Positions 1 to 8,270 of a stretch of DNA of 44,924 bases are shown here, piece by piece. This DNA comes from Myxococcota bacterium (GTDB lineage Bacteria; Myxococcota_C; UBA6777). The stretch is taken from positions 1 to 44,924 of the forward strand of contig JAKLKB010000042.1 of NCBI GenBank assembly GCA_023150835.1. The letters run 5' to 3'. Position numbers and translations under genes: made by a program. The notes under the pieces are model-generated. The model was not told the DNA's origin, made no database searches, and saw only the letters and a list, made by a program, of their open reading frames with translations. Each line of letters opens with the position of its first letter. The first letter of the stretch is position 1.

Positions 1-1
1 C

Positions 2-742
2 ACCCGACCCGCCCCAACCACCTCTCCAATCCGCCGTCCTCCCCAACCAACCCCCCCAACCACCCCTCCAACCAAGCCTTGCATCGAACCCGCCCAACAA
101 CAAAAACGCGATCAACTCCGCCAAAACAGCCGCTGTGGCGTTTTCTTCTCTCCGTCTCTCCCTGCCCTCCAGATATCTCAAGCCTTTGATCAAGCTGAAC
201 AATCTTACTCCACCTACAAAAACTTTCTCGCGACTTCTTCTCGCACCAAAACAGACCTTCAACGCCTCAACAAACTCTTCGAACAAGCCTACGCCGCCTA
301 TACTCCGTTCCAAAACCACCCAGAGATCGTCCACCGCACCGCCGCAAATATGCGCATCGCCGATCTTCACCTCCACCAACACGTCGCTTACTGCGAGTCC
401 ATCCAACAGATGCGACCCGTCTTCAAACAACAAGCCGAACAATCCGTTCTCGAAAAACTTGGCGAAGTCTTGCAAAAGCGCGGTGTGCCAGAACATTTGA
501 TCTCGCCGCTCTCGAAACGTTTCCTCAGCAAGCCTCACGGGCAGCAGCTGCTTTCCTGCATCGTCGAAAAAGTCAGCTTGTCTTTTGATACACAAATCTA
601 CCAAAACGCCATACCTTTCACGCAAAAAGCCCTCCAATACTACAAACTCGCGCTCTCTCTTCTGAAACAATCCCCGCCCTCTTTCCCCTCGTGGGTACAA
701 TACCTCCACAACAAGATCAAAAGCCTCGAAAAAAACCCGTAA
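2..742 (+). CDS. 5'-truncated helical protein of unknown function
   Basis: The reading frame is open from the left edge of the window to a TAA at 740-742, so about 246 C-terminal residues of a longer protein are visible. The first visible ~25 residues are Pro/Thr-rich and linker-like. The rest is hydrophilic and probably alpha-helical, with many Gln, Lys, Leu and Tyr residues and regularly spaced aromatic residues, as in TPR-like or coiled-coil proteins. The first in-frame ATG (350) lies deep inside a continuous frame and has no convincing ribosome binding site, so it is unlikely to be the true start. The gene is followed on the same strand by the DUF4175/MoxR/BatA block and may be its upstream member. 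I do not recognise a family. Confidence 0.6.
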   Translation, partial: TRPAPTTSPIRRPPQPTPPTTPPTKPCIEPAQQQKRDQLRQNSRCGVFFSPSLPALQISQAFDQAEQSYSTYKNFLATSSRTKTDLQRLNKLFEQAYAAYTPFQNHPEIVHRTAANMRIADLHLHQHVAYCESIQQMRPVFKQQAEQSVLEKLGEVLQKRGVPEHLISPLSKRFLSKPHGQQLLSCIVEKVSLSFDTQIYQNAIPFTQKALQYYKLALSLLKQSPPSFPSWVQYLHNKIKSLEKNP

Positions 743-1056
743 ATGCCGCCCCGATCCTCGCCCCCCCAAACACTTCGGAAAAAACAAGCGACCCAAGCAT
801 CCCACCGATCGTTCGACGACGGCCTCTTCTGTGCAGTGTAACGCAGTGGCAAAAACCGCGCTCGCGCCCCTGTTTGCGTATCTTCCGCATCTTCGGTATT
901 TTCCACCTGCACCGATCGCCCCCATTGCATCCAAAGACGGGGATGGGCATCATCCCTTGCACTTCCTCGGGCGCGGATGCACGCATCCCCACCCCATCCT
1001 GTCGATGGATACCGCTTTTGCGGATATCACCGACCCATCGGAGACACAAGACAAAG
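743..1056. other. 314-bp intergenic gap
   Basis: No gene is supported here. The frame of the downstream DUF4175 gene stays open back to about 691, but the peptide it would give is Pro/Arg-rich and overlaps the upstream gene. Two short inverted repeats are visible around 940-995 (GGGATG/CATCCC and GGATGC/GCATCC). They could be mRNA structure ahead of the DUF4175 start. I see no clear promoter. Confidence 0.4.
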
Positions 1057-4000
1057 ATGGCTTCTGCAACGCTCACCACCGAAAAACAAGTCCTTGAACG
1101 CTTTTTGCGCCGTGTGCGCCGCCGTTGCTGGACGCTTGGCATCGTTCGCGGTCTCACACTCCTTGGGATCGGCATCTGCGCACTTTTTCTGCTCCTTGGC
1201 TTGTGGCTTTGGCTGGCCCCTCCGTCCTACGGGTTAGAATCGATCTGGATCACAGCCTCACTGATCGCCCTTGCAACCGCGATCTTCTTCGCTTGGCGCT
1301 ATGCCAAACAACTCCACGATGAAGCCCTCTCCAAAGCCCTCGCACGATGGGCCCCCGAAACAGAGGGCCTTCTGACCGCTCTCGAACTGGCTCGGGCGCT
1401 CCATCAACCCGAACACACCAAACACTTCTCCCCCGCTCTCGCCGAAGCCCGCATCCAACAAGTCTACCAAAACCTCCGCGACCTTAACGCCCGTCAACTC
1501 GTCCCAAGCGAAACACTCAAACCCCAAGCCTACACCTTTTTCGCCCTTTCCGCCTTGATCTTTGGACTCTTTACCCTCGAAACTTCTTTTTCTTCTGATC
1601 TACTTCGCCGCATGTTCTTTCCCCAACCCAACAGCGCCGCCCACGTCTCGATGGATATCCGTGGAGAACTCTTGCTTGGCGACCTCGAAGTCCGTTATGA
1701 ATACCCCGCTTATACGGGCCTTCCACCCAAGACCATCCCCAACAGCGATGGCACCCTTACCGCACTCAAAGGTACCACCATCCGCCTCCACGGACGCGCC
1801 CTCTACGACACCAAAGAAGCCGAACTCAACTTAATCGGCAAAGGCGAACAACGCATCGCCATGAAAGTTGGAACCGACAAACGCACCCTCACCGCCGAGT
1901 TCACACTCCTTCACAACGGCGAATACCGCATCAAACACTTTGATACTCGTGGCCAACTGCGCTTTAGCCCCCTTCACACGCTACGCCGAATCGATGACGA
2001 ATACCCCAAACTTACCCTGCTCTCGCCCAAAGAAGACACCGAGATCCGAGAACGAGAAAAAGTTCGCCTCGTCTTTGAATCCGAAGATGACTTCGGACTG
2101 TCCAAGATCTCTATCGTCTATAAGAATCTTTCAAGCAAACGCTTCAAAAAAGAACAGCACTTGCCCCTCCAAGAATGGCGCGATATGCCCAAACAAAAAA
2201 CAGGCGAACTGATCTGGGATCTCGCAACGATGCCCTTTACACCGGGTGATCGCATCGCCTACCAACTCGAAGTCCTTGACAACGACACCATCAGCGGCCC
2301 CAAACGCACTCGCTCCAAAACCCTCCACCTCAAGATCTTTTCTCCCACCGAAGCGCACGAAAAATTGCTGGCCAAGCAAGAAGAGCTACTCAAACACATG
2401 ACGCTCTTTCTTGGCGACCTGATCGAACGACCCGATGCCCAAAAGTCCGAAGTACAAGCACTTCAACGCCAAATCAAACAGCTCGAAGGGACGGGCGATC
2501 GCATCCTCAACGACTTCCTCGCACTCCAGCGCGAGATGCAAAAAGACCCACTCACCAAGCCTTTTGCGCTTGTCGCCATGTCCACCCTCCGCCAACGCTT
2601 CCAACAACGCCACGACGAACGCGCTGCTTTTGCTCACCGCCTCACCATCAGCCAAATGGAACCCGCCCTTTTTCGCAGCGGCTACGAAGAGATCCAACGC
2701 GACGAAGTCGAACCCCAAGAAGACGATGTCCACGCCCTTTCTCTCTTGCTCCAACGCCAACGCCTCGATCTGATCGCCCAACTTAGCCAACAACTCAGCG
2801 AGTCCCAAAACCGCCTGCGCGAACTCCTCGACAAATACCGCAAAGACAAAGACCCCCAAACCAAAGCCGCCCTACTCCAAGAGATGCACCGCATCGAGCG
2901 CTTGATCGAACAGATCCGCCAACGCATGGCCCAACTCAACCACTACCTCCCCCACGAATACCTCAACCAAGCCGCCATCAAACAAAAAAACACCCTCGAT
3001 GCCCTCAAAAAAATGCAAAAGCACGTCCAAAGCGATAACCTCGAAAAAGCCGCCGAAGAACTCTCCAAGATCGCCCAAGATATCGAGCGCATGACCTCTC
3101 AACTCGACGAGATGTCCAAAGAAGCCGGTGGCTCCTCCTCCAAGATGAGCGAAGCCATGAAAAAAATGCTCGAAGATATCCACCAACTCGAAAAGCAACA
3201 GCGCCGACTTGGTCAACATACCGAAAAAATCCGCCAAGATATCGCCAAACGTATGCAAGCAGCCCTTGAGAAAAAAGTTCAACAAGCCATCCAAAAACAA
3301 CTCAAACGCCTCGCTGAACTCCGTAAACAGATCAAACAAGCTGAACAATCAACACAACCACTTAATCGCACTTATCGCTACGAAAATACCTACAAAGAAC
3401 TTCAAAAAGAAAGCGATAAACTTGAGCAACTCCTGAAAAATAAAGATCTTTTTGAGTCACAACGCACCGCTCGCAGGCTCCAACAAGACAGCGAACGCAT
3501 GGAGTCCAACTTCGAGATGCAAGAACGCTACAGTCAAATGCTCCGCGAAAATCTCCAAAATCTCCGCTCAAGCTGGCAAAGCCACCCCGAACACCAAACC
3601 CGCCTCCAACAACGCCAAAAGCAACTCGACGAACGCCTCCCCCAACTCCGCGAAGGACGCTCCAAACTCCAACGCGCCAGTCAGATCGCCGAACAGATCC
3701 GCAAAGATCTCGAAAACCTCTTCCCTTCCGAAAAACCTTATATCTCGCAACAACAACAACAACAACTCCGCGAAAACCGACAGGTTCAACAGCAACTCCG
3801 CGAACAAGCACAGCAACTCCAAGAAAAAATGCAGCGCATGGGCCAACGCCTCCCGATGTTCTCGCCCCAAATGCAACAACTTATGCGCGAAGCCAACGAA
3901 CAGATGGGCGAAGCCAAAGAACGCCTCGGACAACGCGAACCCCGCCCCGCACAACACGCCCAAGAACGCGCCTCCTCCAAGCTCCAACAACTCCGAAAAC

Positions 4001-4191
4001 AAATGCAAAAAGCCATGCAACAGCAAGGCTCCAAATCACAACCCAAACAAGATCCCGTCGAGATCCCCGACGCCTCCAAACACAAAGCCCCCAAAGCCCT
4101 CCGCCAAGATATCATGGACGCCATGAAAGAAAAAGTCCCCAAGCCGTATCGTGAACCTGCACAACGTTATTACGAAAAACTCATTAAATAA
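1057..4191 (+). CDS. DUF4175-family membrane-anchored coiled-coil protein
   Basis: A protein of about 1044 residues starting at ATG 1057 (MASATLTTEKQVL). This start is preferred over the longer frame because the upstream residues are low-complexity Pro/Arg. Three hydrophobic segments lie in the N-terminal ~230 residues (GIGICALFLLLGLWLWLAP, a second at SLIALATAIFF, a third at FFALSALIFGLFTLE). A beta-rich Ig-like region follows (EYPAYTGLPPKTIPNSDG). The last ~600 residues are an extremely Gln/Lys/Glu/Arg-rich coiled coil. This is the usual DUF4175 layout, often found beside MoxR and BatA genes. Inference: a membrane-anchored envelope scaffold, with the coiled coil outside the cytoplasm. It ends 59 bp before the next gene. 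The biochemical role of the family is unknown to me. Confidence 0.75.
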   Translation: MASATLTTEKQVLERFLRRVRRRCWTLGIVRGLTLLGIGICALFLLLGLWLWLAPPSYGLESIWITASLIALATAIFFAWRYAKQLHDEALSKALARWAPETEGLLTALELARALHQPEHTKHFSPALAEARIQQVYQNLRDLNARQLVPSETLKPQAYTFFALSALIFGLFTLETSFSSDLLRRMFFPQPNSAAHVSMDIRGELLLGDLEVRYEYPAYTGLPPKTIPNSDGTLTALKGTTIRLHGRALYDTKEAELNLIGKGEQRIAMKVGTDKRTLTAEFTLLHNGEYRIKHFDTRGQLRFSPLHTLRRIDDEYPKLTLLSPKEDTEIREREKVRLVFESEDDFGLSKISIVYKNLSSKRFKKEQHLPLQEWRDMPKQKTGELIWDLATMPFTPGDRIAYQLEVLDNDTISGPKRTRSKTLHLKIFSPTEAHEKLLAKQEELLKHMTLFLGDLIERPDAQKSEVQALQRQIKQLEGTGDRILNDFLALQREMQKDPLTKPFALVAMSTLRQRFQQRHDERAAFAHRLTISQMEPALFRSGYEEIQRDEVEPQEDDVHALSLLLQRQRLDLIAQLSQQLSESQNRLRELLDKYRKDKDPQTKAALLQEMHRIERLIEQIRQRMAQLNHYLPHEYLNQAAIKQKNTLDALKKMQKHVQSDNLEKAAEELSKIAQDIERMTSQLDEMSKEAGGSSSKMSEAMKKMLEDIHQLEKQQRRLGQHTEKIRQDIAKRMQAALEKKVQQAIQKQLKRLAELRKQIKQAEQSTQPLNRTYRYENTYKELQKESDKLEQLLKNKDLFESQRTARRLQQDSERMESNFEMQERYSQMLRENLQNLRSSWQSHPEHQTRLQQRQKQLDERLPQLREGRSKLQRASQIAEQIRKDLENLFPSEKPYISQQQQQQLRENRQVQQQLREQAQQLQEKMQRMGQRLPMFSPQMQQLMREANEQMGEAKERLGQREPRPAQHAQERASSKLQQLRKQMQKAMQQQGSKSQPKQDPVEIPDASKHKAPKALRQDIMDAMKEKVPKPYREPAQRYYEKLIK

Positions 4192-4250
4192 CCCTCTTGC
4201 AAAACACCTTGAACGAATACAAACACCCCCGCAGGTTCGGAGACCTACCG

Positions 4251-6062
4251 ATGATCGCGTCCGTTGACTCCTCAAAGACTCCCTCCCCACAACCTCAAAC
4301 CGTTCGTTCGCAGCCCAAAATGTCGCTCTCTTGCACAACCCGAGGACGAGGTATTTCTCCCGTCAAAAACCGCCCGCAGCCCGAAGCATTCTTCTCTTCC
4401 ACACGCTCCAAAAAAGCCGCACGCTCCAAAAAAGCCGCACGCTCCAAAAAAGCCGCACGATGGGCATGGACCACCAGCGTGTGGCTGTGGCTATGTGTCG
4501 TTGTAGGCGCTCCATCCACCGCGTACGCCGTCAATGCCGAAGAAGAACAATCCCTTAAGCGCGCCTTTCACTTTCTGGGTCGGTGGCTCCCCGATGCCGC
4601 CGAACCCCTGCTCCAACCGCTACTTAAACGCTACCCAAAGGAACCCACACTCTTGCGGGCGATGGCTCGCCTACGTTTCCTCCAAGGCCGCTACAGCGAG
4701 GCCAAGCAATTTTACGAGACCTCCACCTCAAAAGAGGCCCTCAAAGAAGATCCCAACTACACCTCCCTACTGTCCGCCCTCAAGATATCCCAAAGCTACG
4801 AATACTACGAGACCAAACACTTTCGCATCGGCTTTGTCAAAGGCTCTCAAGAAGCCGCCATCGCTCCCTACCTTGCCGATGCGCTGGAGCGCGCCCGCAC
4901 CCGCCTCGGAAAAGTCTTTGGCTACACTCCCCCCGACAAAGTCCGCGTCGATCTACTTAGCGAAGCCCTCGAATTGGCCGCCCTGTCCCCGCTCACCGAA
5001 GCCGATATCCTTCGCACGGGAACCATCGCCCTTTGCAAATACAACCGTATCATGCTCACTTCTCCGCGCTCGCTGTTCAAGGGCTACCGCTGGCTCGATA
5101 CCGCCGTCCACGAATTTACCCACCTCCTGATCAACCGCATCACCGACGGCGTCCCGATCTGGCTCCACGAAGGACTCGCCCGCTACGCCGAAACCCTCTG
5201 GCGGCAAGACTCCCCCGCCAAACTCGGCCCCTACTCCGAAAGCCTACTCGCCAAAGCCCTCGAAGACGAAAAGCTCGTTCCCTTCGAAAAGATGCACCCC
5301 TCGATGGCCAAACTCCCCAGCCAAGAGATGGCCGCCCAAGCCTACGCCCAAGTCTACACCGTGATCCTCTATCTCGTCCATCGCAAGGGCCAAATCGCGA
5401 TCCCCCAGCTACTTCAAACCATCCACCAAGGCTCCCCTGTCCCCGACGCAGTCGCTCGCACCGTTGGCCTGCCTTTTGACGACTTCCTCGAAGCGTGGAA
5501 ACGCTACATGAAACAGCAAAAACTCCGCTACATCGCAGGAATTATGCCCAAAAAGCACGTCATCAAAGGCCATGCCCCCCAAAAGTCCAAAGAACAAAAA
5601 GACCGCGAACGCAACCTTTGGTTCAAACCCACCACCGCAAAAGAACTTGGAGAGCGCCACCTTCGGCTCGGTGAGATGCTCCGACGATACGCACGCTACC
5701 AAGCCGCTCTCTTTGAATACCGCAAAGCCGAACACTACCTCAAAGATCGCGACCCAAGCCTGCAAAACAAGATGGCCCTCGCCCTCTTTGCCCTCCGACG
5801 CTACGAAGAGATCATCACCACCCTCAAACCCACCCTCGCCCTCTACCCAAGCGACGTGACGACCTACGTCCATCTCGGGCGCGCCTACTACCACCTCCAA
5901 CGCCTCAAAGAAGCCCGCCATGCCTTTGAACAAGCCGTCCAGATCAACCCCTTCCACCCCACCATCCACACCTACCTCGTCCGCCTCTACCAAACCCTCG
6001 GAGAACAAGCCCTCTTGCGCCAAGCACGCGATATCATCGCGATCTTGCGCAACAACAAATAA
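4251..6062 (+). CDS. TPR protein with gluzincin (peptidase MA-like) metallohydrolase domain
   Basis: About 603 residues. ATG 4251 is chosen because GGAG sits 8 bp upstream; a TTG at 4197 lacks this. An unusually long basic n-region (~70 residues) leads to a hydrophobic signal segment (SVWLWLCVVVGAPSTAYA), so the mature protein should be exported. The n-region holds three exact 18-bp repeats encoding RSKKAA. The centre carries HEFTH followed by WLHEGLARY, the HExxH plus downstream Glu zinc signature of peptidase-MA-like gluzincins. Helical TPR-like repeats flank it (for example YVHLGRAYYHLQRLKEARHAFEQAV near the C-terminus, positions 5866-5940). Context with DUF4175, MoxR and BatA suggests a periplasmic envelope role. 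The substrate is unknown. Confidence 0.75.
   Translation: MIASVDSSKTPSPQPQTVRSQPKMSLSCTTRGRGISPVKNRPQPEAFFSSTRSKKAARSKKAARSKKAARWAWTTSVWLWLCVVVGAPSTAYAVNAEEEQSLKRAFHFLGRWLPDAAEPLLQPLLKRYPKEPTLLRAMARLRFLQGRYSEAKQFYETSTSKEALKEDPNYTSLLSALKISQSYEYYETKHFRIGFVKGSQEAAIAPYLADALERARTRLGKVFGYTPPDKVRVDLLSEALELAALSPLTEADILRTGTIALCKYNRIMLTSPRSLFKGYRWLDTAVHEFTHLLINRITDGVPIWLHEGLARYAETLWRQDSPAKLGPYSESLLAKALEDEKLVPFEKMHPSMAKLPSQEMAAQAYAQVYTVILYLVHRKGQIAIPQLLQTIHQGSPVPDAVARTVGLPFDDFLEAWKRYMKQQKLRYIAGIMPKKHVIKGHAPQKSKEQKDRERNLWFKPTTAKELGERHLRLGEMLRRYARYQAALFEYRKAEHYLKDRDPSLQNKMALALFALRRYEEIITTLKPTLALYPSDVTTYVHLGRAYYHLQRLKEARHAFEQAVQINPFHPTIHTYLVRLYQTLGEQALLRQARDIIAILRNNK
4407..4460 (+). repeat. 18-bp tandem repeat, three copies
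   Basis: Three consecutive near-identical 18-bp units (core GCTCCAAAAAAGCCGCAC) encode a basic RSKKAA repeat directly before the hydrophobic core of the signal peptide of the gluzincin protein. The unit length is a multiple of three, so expansion or contraction keeps the frame and changes only the positive charge of the n-region. Confidence 0.85.
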
Positions 6063-6194
6063 CGCACCATCATACACTTCCCTTGTCGTCCGTTGCTTTC
6101 ATCCGTCGATCGGTGTATCAACCAATCCGCCACCCGACGCATACGCACGGATACAACGCACGCTCTGAACCTGTAGAAAGGAAGCCGTGTCCCG

Positions 6195-7226
6195 ATGGAG
6201 AAAGTATTGTCCCCCAACGAGTCCCCCTCGACTGCGCTCGATCCCAAAAAAGACCTCGAAGCTGTCCAAGAACTCCACACCATCTACCGACAGATCCACG
6301 CTGAACTCCACAAACGCATCGTCGGACAAGACCATGTGATCGAGTCTTTGCTCGTTGCTCTCTTTTCTCGCGGACACACCCTGATCGTCGGTGTCCCCGG
6401 CCTCGCCAAAACCCTCTTGATCGCCACCCTCGCCGAGATCCTCGACCTCGCCTTCAATCGCATCCAGTTCACCCCCGACCTCATGCCCTCCGATATCACA
6501 GGCACCGAGATCCTCGAAGAAGACCACAGCACGGGAAAACGCAGCTTTCATTTCGTGCGTGGGCCGATCTTCTGTAATCTCCTTCTCGCCGACGAGATCA
6601 ACCGCACTCCCCCCAAAACTCAAGCCGCTCTCCTCCAATCCATGCAAGAATACCGCGTCACCGCCGGCGGAAAAACCCACTCCCTCGATCTCCCCTTCCT
6701 TGTCATGGCCACCCAAAACCCCATCGAACAAGAAGGCACCTATCCCCTCCCCGAAGCCCAACTCGACCGCTTTATGCTCCAGATCCGCATCGGTTATCCA
6801 AGCGCCACCGAAGAAGAAGAGATCGTCCGCAGCACCACCAGCGACCACAAACCCAATGTCCAAAAACTCCTCAACGCCGACAAGATCCGCTCCCTCCAAG
6901 ATCTCGTCCGCCGCGTCCCTGTCCCCGATCACGCCACCCGCGCCGCTGTCCGACTTGTTCGCTCCACCCGCCCCGACGCCGAAGAAGCCCATCCCTTCGC
7001 CAAACAATACCTCACTTGGGGCGCTGGACCTCGCGCTTCCCAAAACCTCATCCTCGGAGCCAAAGCCCGCGCTATCCTCCAAGGCCGCTATTCGGTCGAA
7101 GTCGAAGACGTCCGCGCTCTCGCAAAAGAAGTCCTCTCTCACAGGATCCTTACCAATTACGAAGCTGAATCCGAAGAAATCCGACCCGAAGATATCATCG
7201 ACACGTTGCTCAAAGCTCACACCTAA
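6195..7226 (+). CDS. MoxR-family AAA+ ATPase
   Basis: A 343-residue cytoplasmic AAA+ ATPase of normal MoxR length. Visible motifs are Walker A GVPGLAKT, Walker B LLADEINR, the MoxR-typical TPPKTQAALL stretch and sensor 1 MATQNP followed by EGTYPLPEAQLDRFM. Members of this family act as chaperones that remodel or activate partners carrying von Willebrand A domains. Here the partners are encoded immediately downstream (DUF58 and BatA-like genes), as in classical moxR-DUF58-bat clusters. A purine-rich AAAGGAAG lies about 12 bp before ATG 6195. The gene follows the gluzincin gene by 132 bp on the same strand. Confidence 0.92.
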   Translation: MEKVLSPNESPSTALDPKKDLEAVQELHTIYRQIHAELHKRIVGQDHVIESLLVALFSRGHTLIVGVPGLAKTLLIATLAEILDLAFNRIQFTPDLMPSDITGTEILEEDHSTGKRSFHFVRGPIFCNLLLADEINRTPPKTQAALLQSMQEYRVTAGGKTHSLDLPFLVMATQNPIEQEGTYPLPEAQLDRFMLQIRIGYPSATEEEEIVRSTTSDHKPNVQKLLNADKIRSLQDLVRRVPVPDHATRAAVRLVRSTRPDAEEAHPFAKQYLTWGAGPRASQNLILGAKARAILQGRYSVEVEDVRALAKEVLSHRILTNYEAESEEIRPEDIIDTLLKAHT

Positions 7227-7333
7227 CTCCAACCCCAAAGGCCCTTGCTTCGGTCACAACCTCCAAAGCCCTTGTTTCGGTACATTTCCATCTGCCCGAT
7301 ACTTCGGCCACAGACCAAAAGGCCCACAAACGG

Positions 7334-8251
7334 ATGCGTCGTATCCCCTTTCTCGATCCCCAAGTCCTCACCAAGCTCCCTCCAATCGCGCTCAAAGCCT
7401 TGCGCGATGTCGAAGGAGCCCTCGCAGGACTCCACCAAAGCCCACATCACGGCCAAAGCATCGAGTTCACCGAACACAAAGAATACTCCCCGGGCGACGA
7501 GATCCGCCATATCGACTGGAAGCTCTTTGCCAAAAGCGATCGCTACTACGTCAAGCAGTTTGAAGATGAAACCAACTTACGCGGCTACATCTTGCTCGAT
7601 GCTTCGGCCTCCATGAACTACCCCCAACACCCCAAAGATCGCGAACAACGACCCACCAAATACCACTACGCCGCCTCCCTCGCCCTCGCGATCGCTTACC
7701 TTCTGCTCCGTCAACGCGATGCCATCGGACTCCTCGCCTTTAACAGCAAACAACAACACTACCTTCCCCCCAAAAGCCAACCCTCCTACCTCCTCCCGCT
7801 TGCCCAAGCCATCGACCAACCCGCCCAAGAAACCACCGCACTTCCCGAAAACCTCCGCCGACTCGCCGAAACCACCCGTCGCCGCAGCCTTCTGTTTTTG
7901 ATCTCCGACTTTTTTTCTGATCCAGATCAGATCGAAAGTCTCCTGAAACAACTCGTTCATCGAGGACATGATATCGTTCTTTTTCATCTACTCGATCCCG
8001 ACGAAGTCGAATTTCCTTTCCGCGATCAAACCCTATTTGAAGATCTTGAATCCCCGACCACACGACTCCAAATCGACGCCCAAGCCATTCGGCCTTATTA
8101 CCTCCAAGAGCTTCAACAATTCCTCGATCGCATCGAACACATCGCCAAACACAGCGGCATCACCTACCATCGGATCCGCACCGATACACCGATGATCCAA
8201 GTGGTCCGAGATATGATCCTGCGCCGCGCACGCGCAAAAAAACGCCCTTGA
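7334..8251 (+). CDS. DUF58 domain protein (VWA-like partner of MoxR)
   Basis: 305 residues. The DUF58 hallmark EYSPGDEIRHIDWKLFAKSD is followed by a degenerate von Willebrand A region (YILLDASASMNY, matching the DxSxS metal-ion site). There is no signal peptide or membrane segment, so it should act in the cytoplasm. It lies 107 bp downstream of moxR and 19 bp upstream of the BatA-like gene. Known family context: DUF58 proteins are coupled to MoxR ATPases, but their biochemical role is not settled. The 107-bp leader contains an imperfect direct repeat (GGCCCTTGCTTCGGT and AGCCCTTGTTTCGGT). Confidence 0.88.
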   Translation: MRRIPFLDPQVLTKLPPIALKALRDVEGALAGLHQSPHHGQSIEFTEHKEYSPGDEIRHIDWKLFAKSDRYYVKQFEDETNLRGYILLDASASMNYPQHPKDREQRPTKYHYAASLALAIAYLLLRQRDAIGLLAFNSKQQHYLPPKSQPSYLLPLAQAIDQPAQETTALPENLRRLAETTRRRSLLFLISDFFSDPDQIESLLKQLVHRGHDIVLFHLLDPDEVEFPFRDQTLFEDLESPTTRLQIDAQAIRPYYLQELQQFLDRIEHIAKHSGITYHRIRTDTPMIQVVRDMILRRARAKKRP

Positions 8252-8270
8252 GCCAAGACGGAGCCTCTGC

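Noticed and set aside
691-1056. Longer N-terminus for the DUF4175 protein
   Set aside because: It would overlap the upstream gene and consist of low-complexity Pro/Arg sequence before the natural membrane-protein start at 1057.
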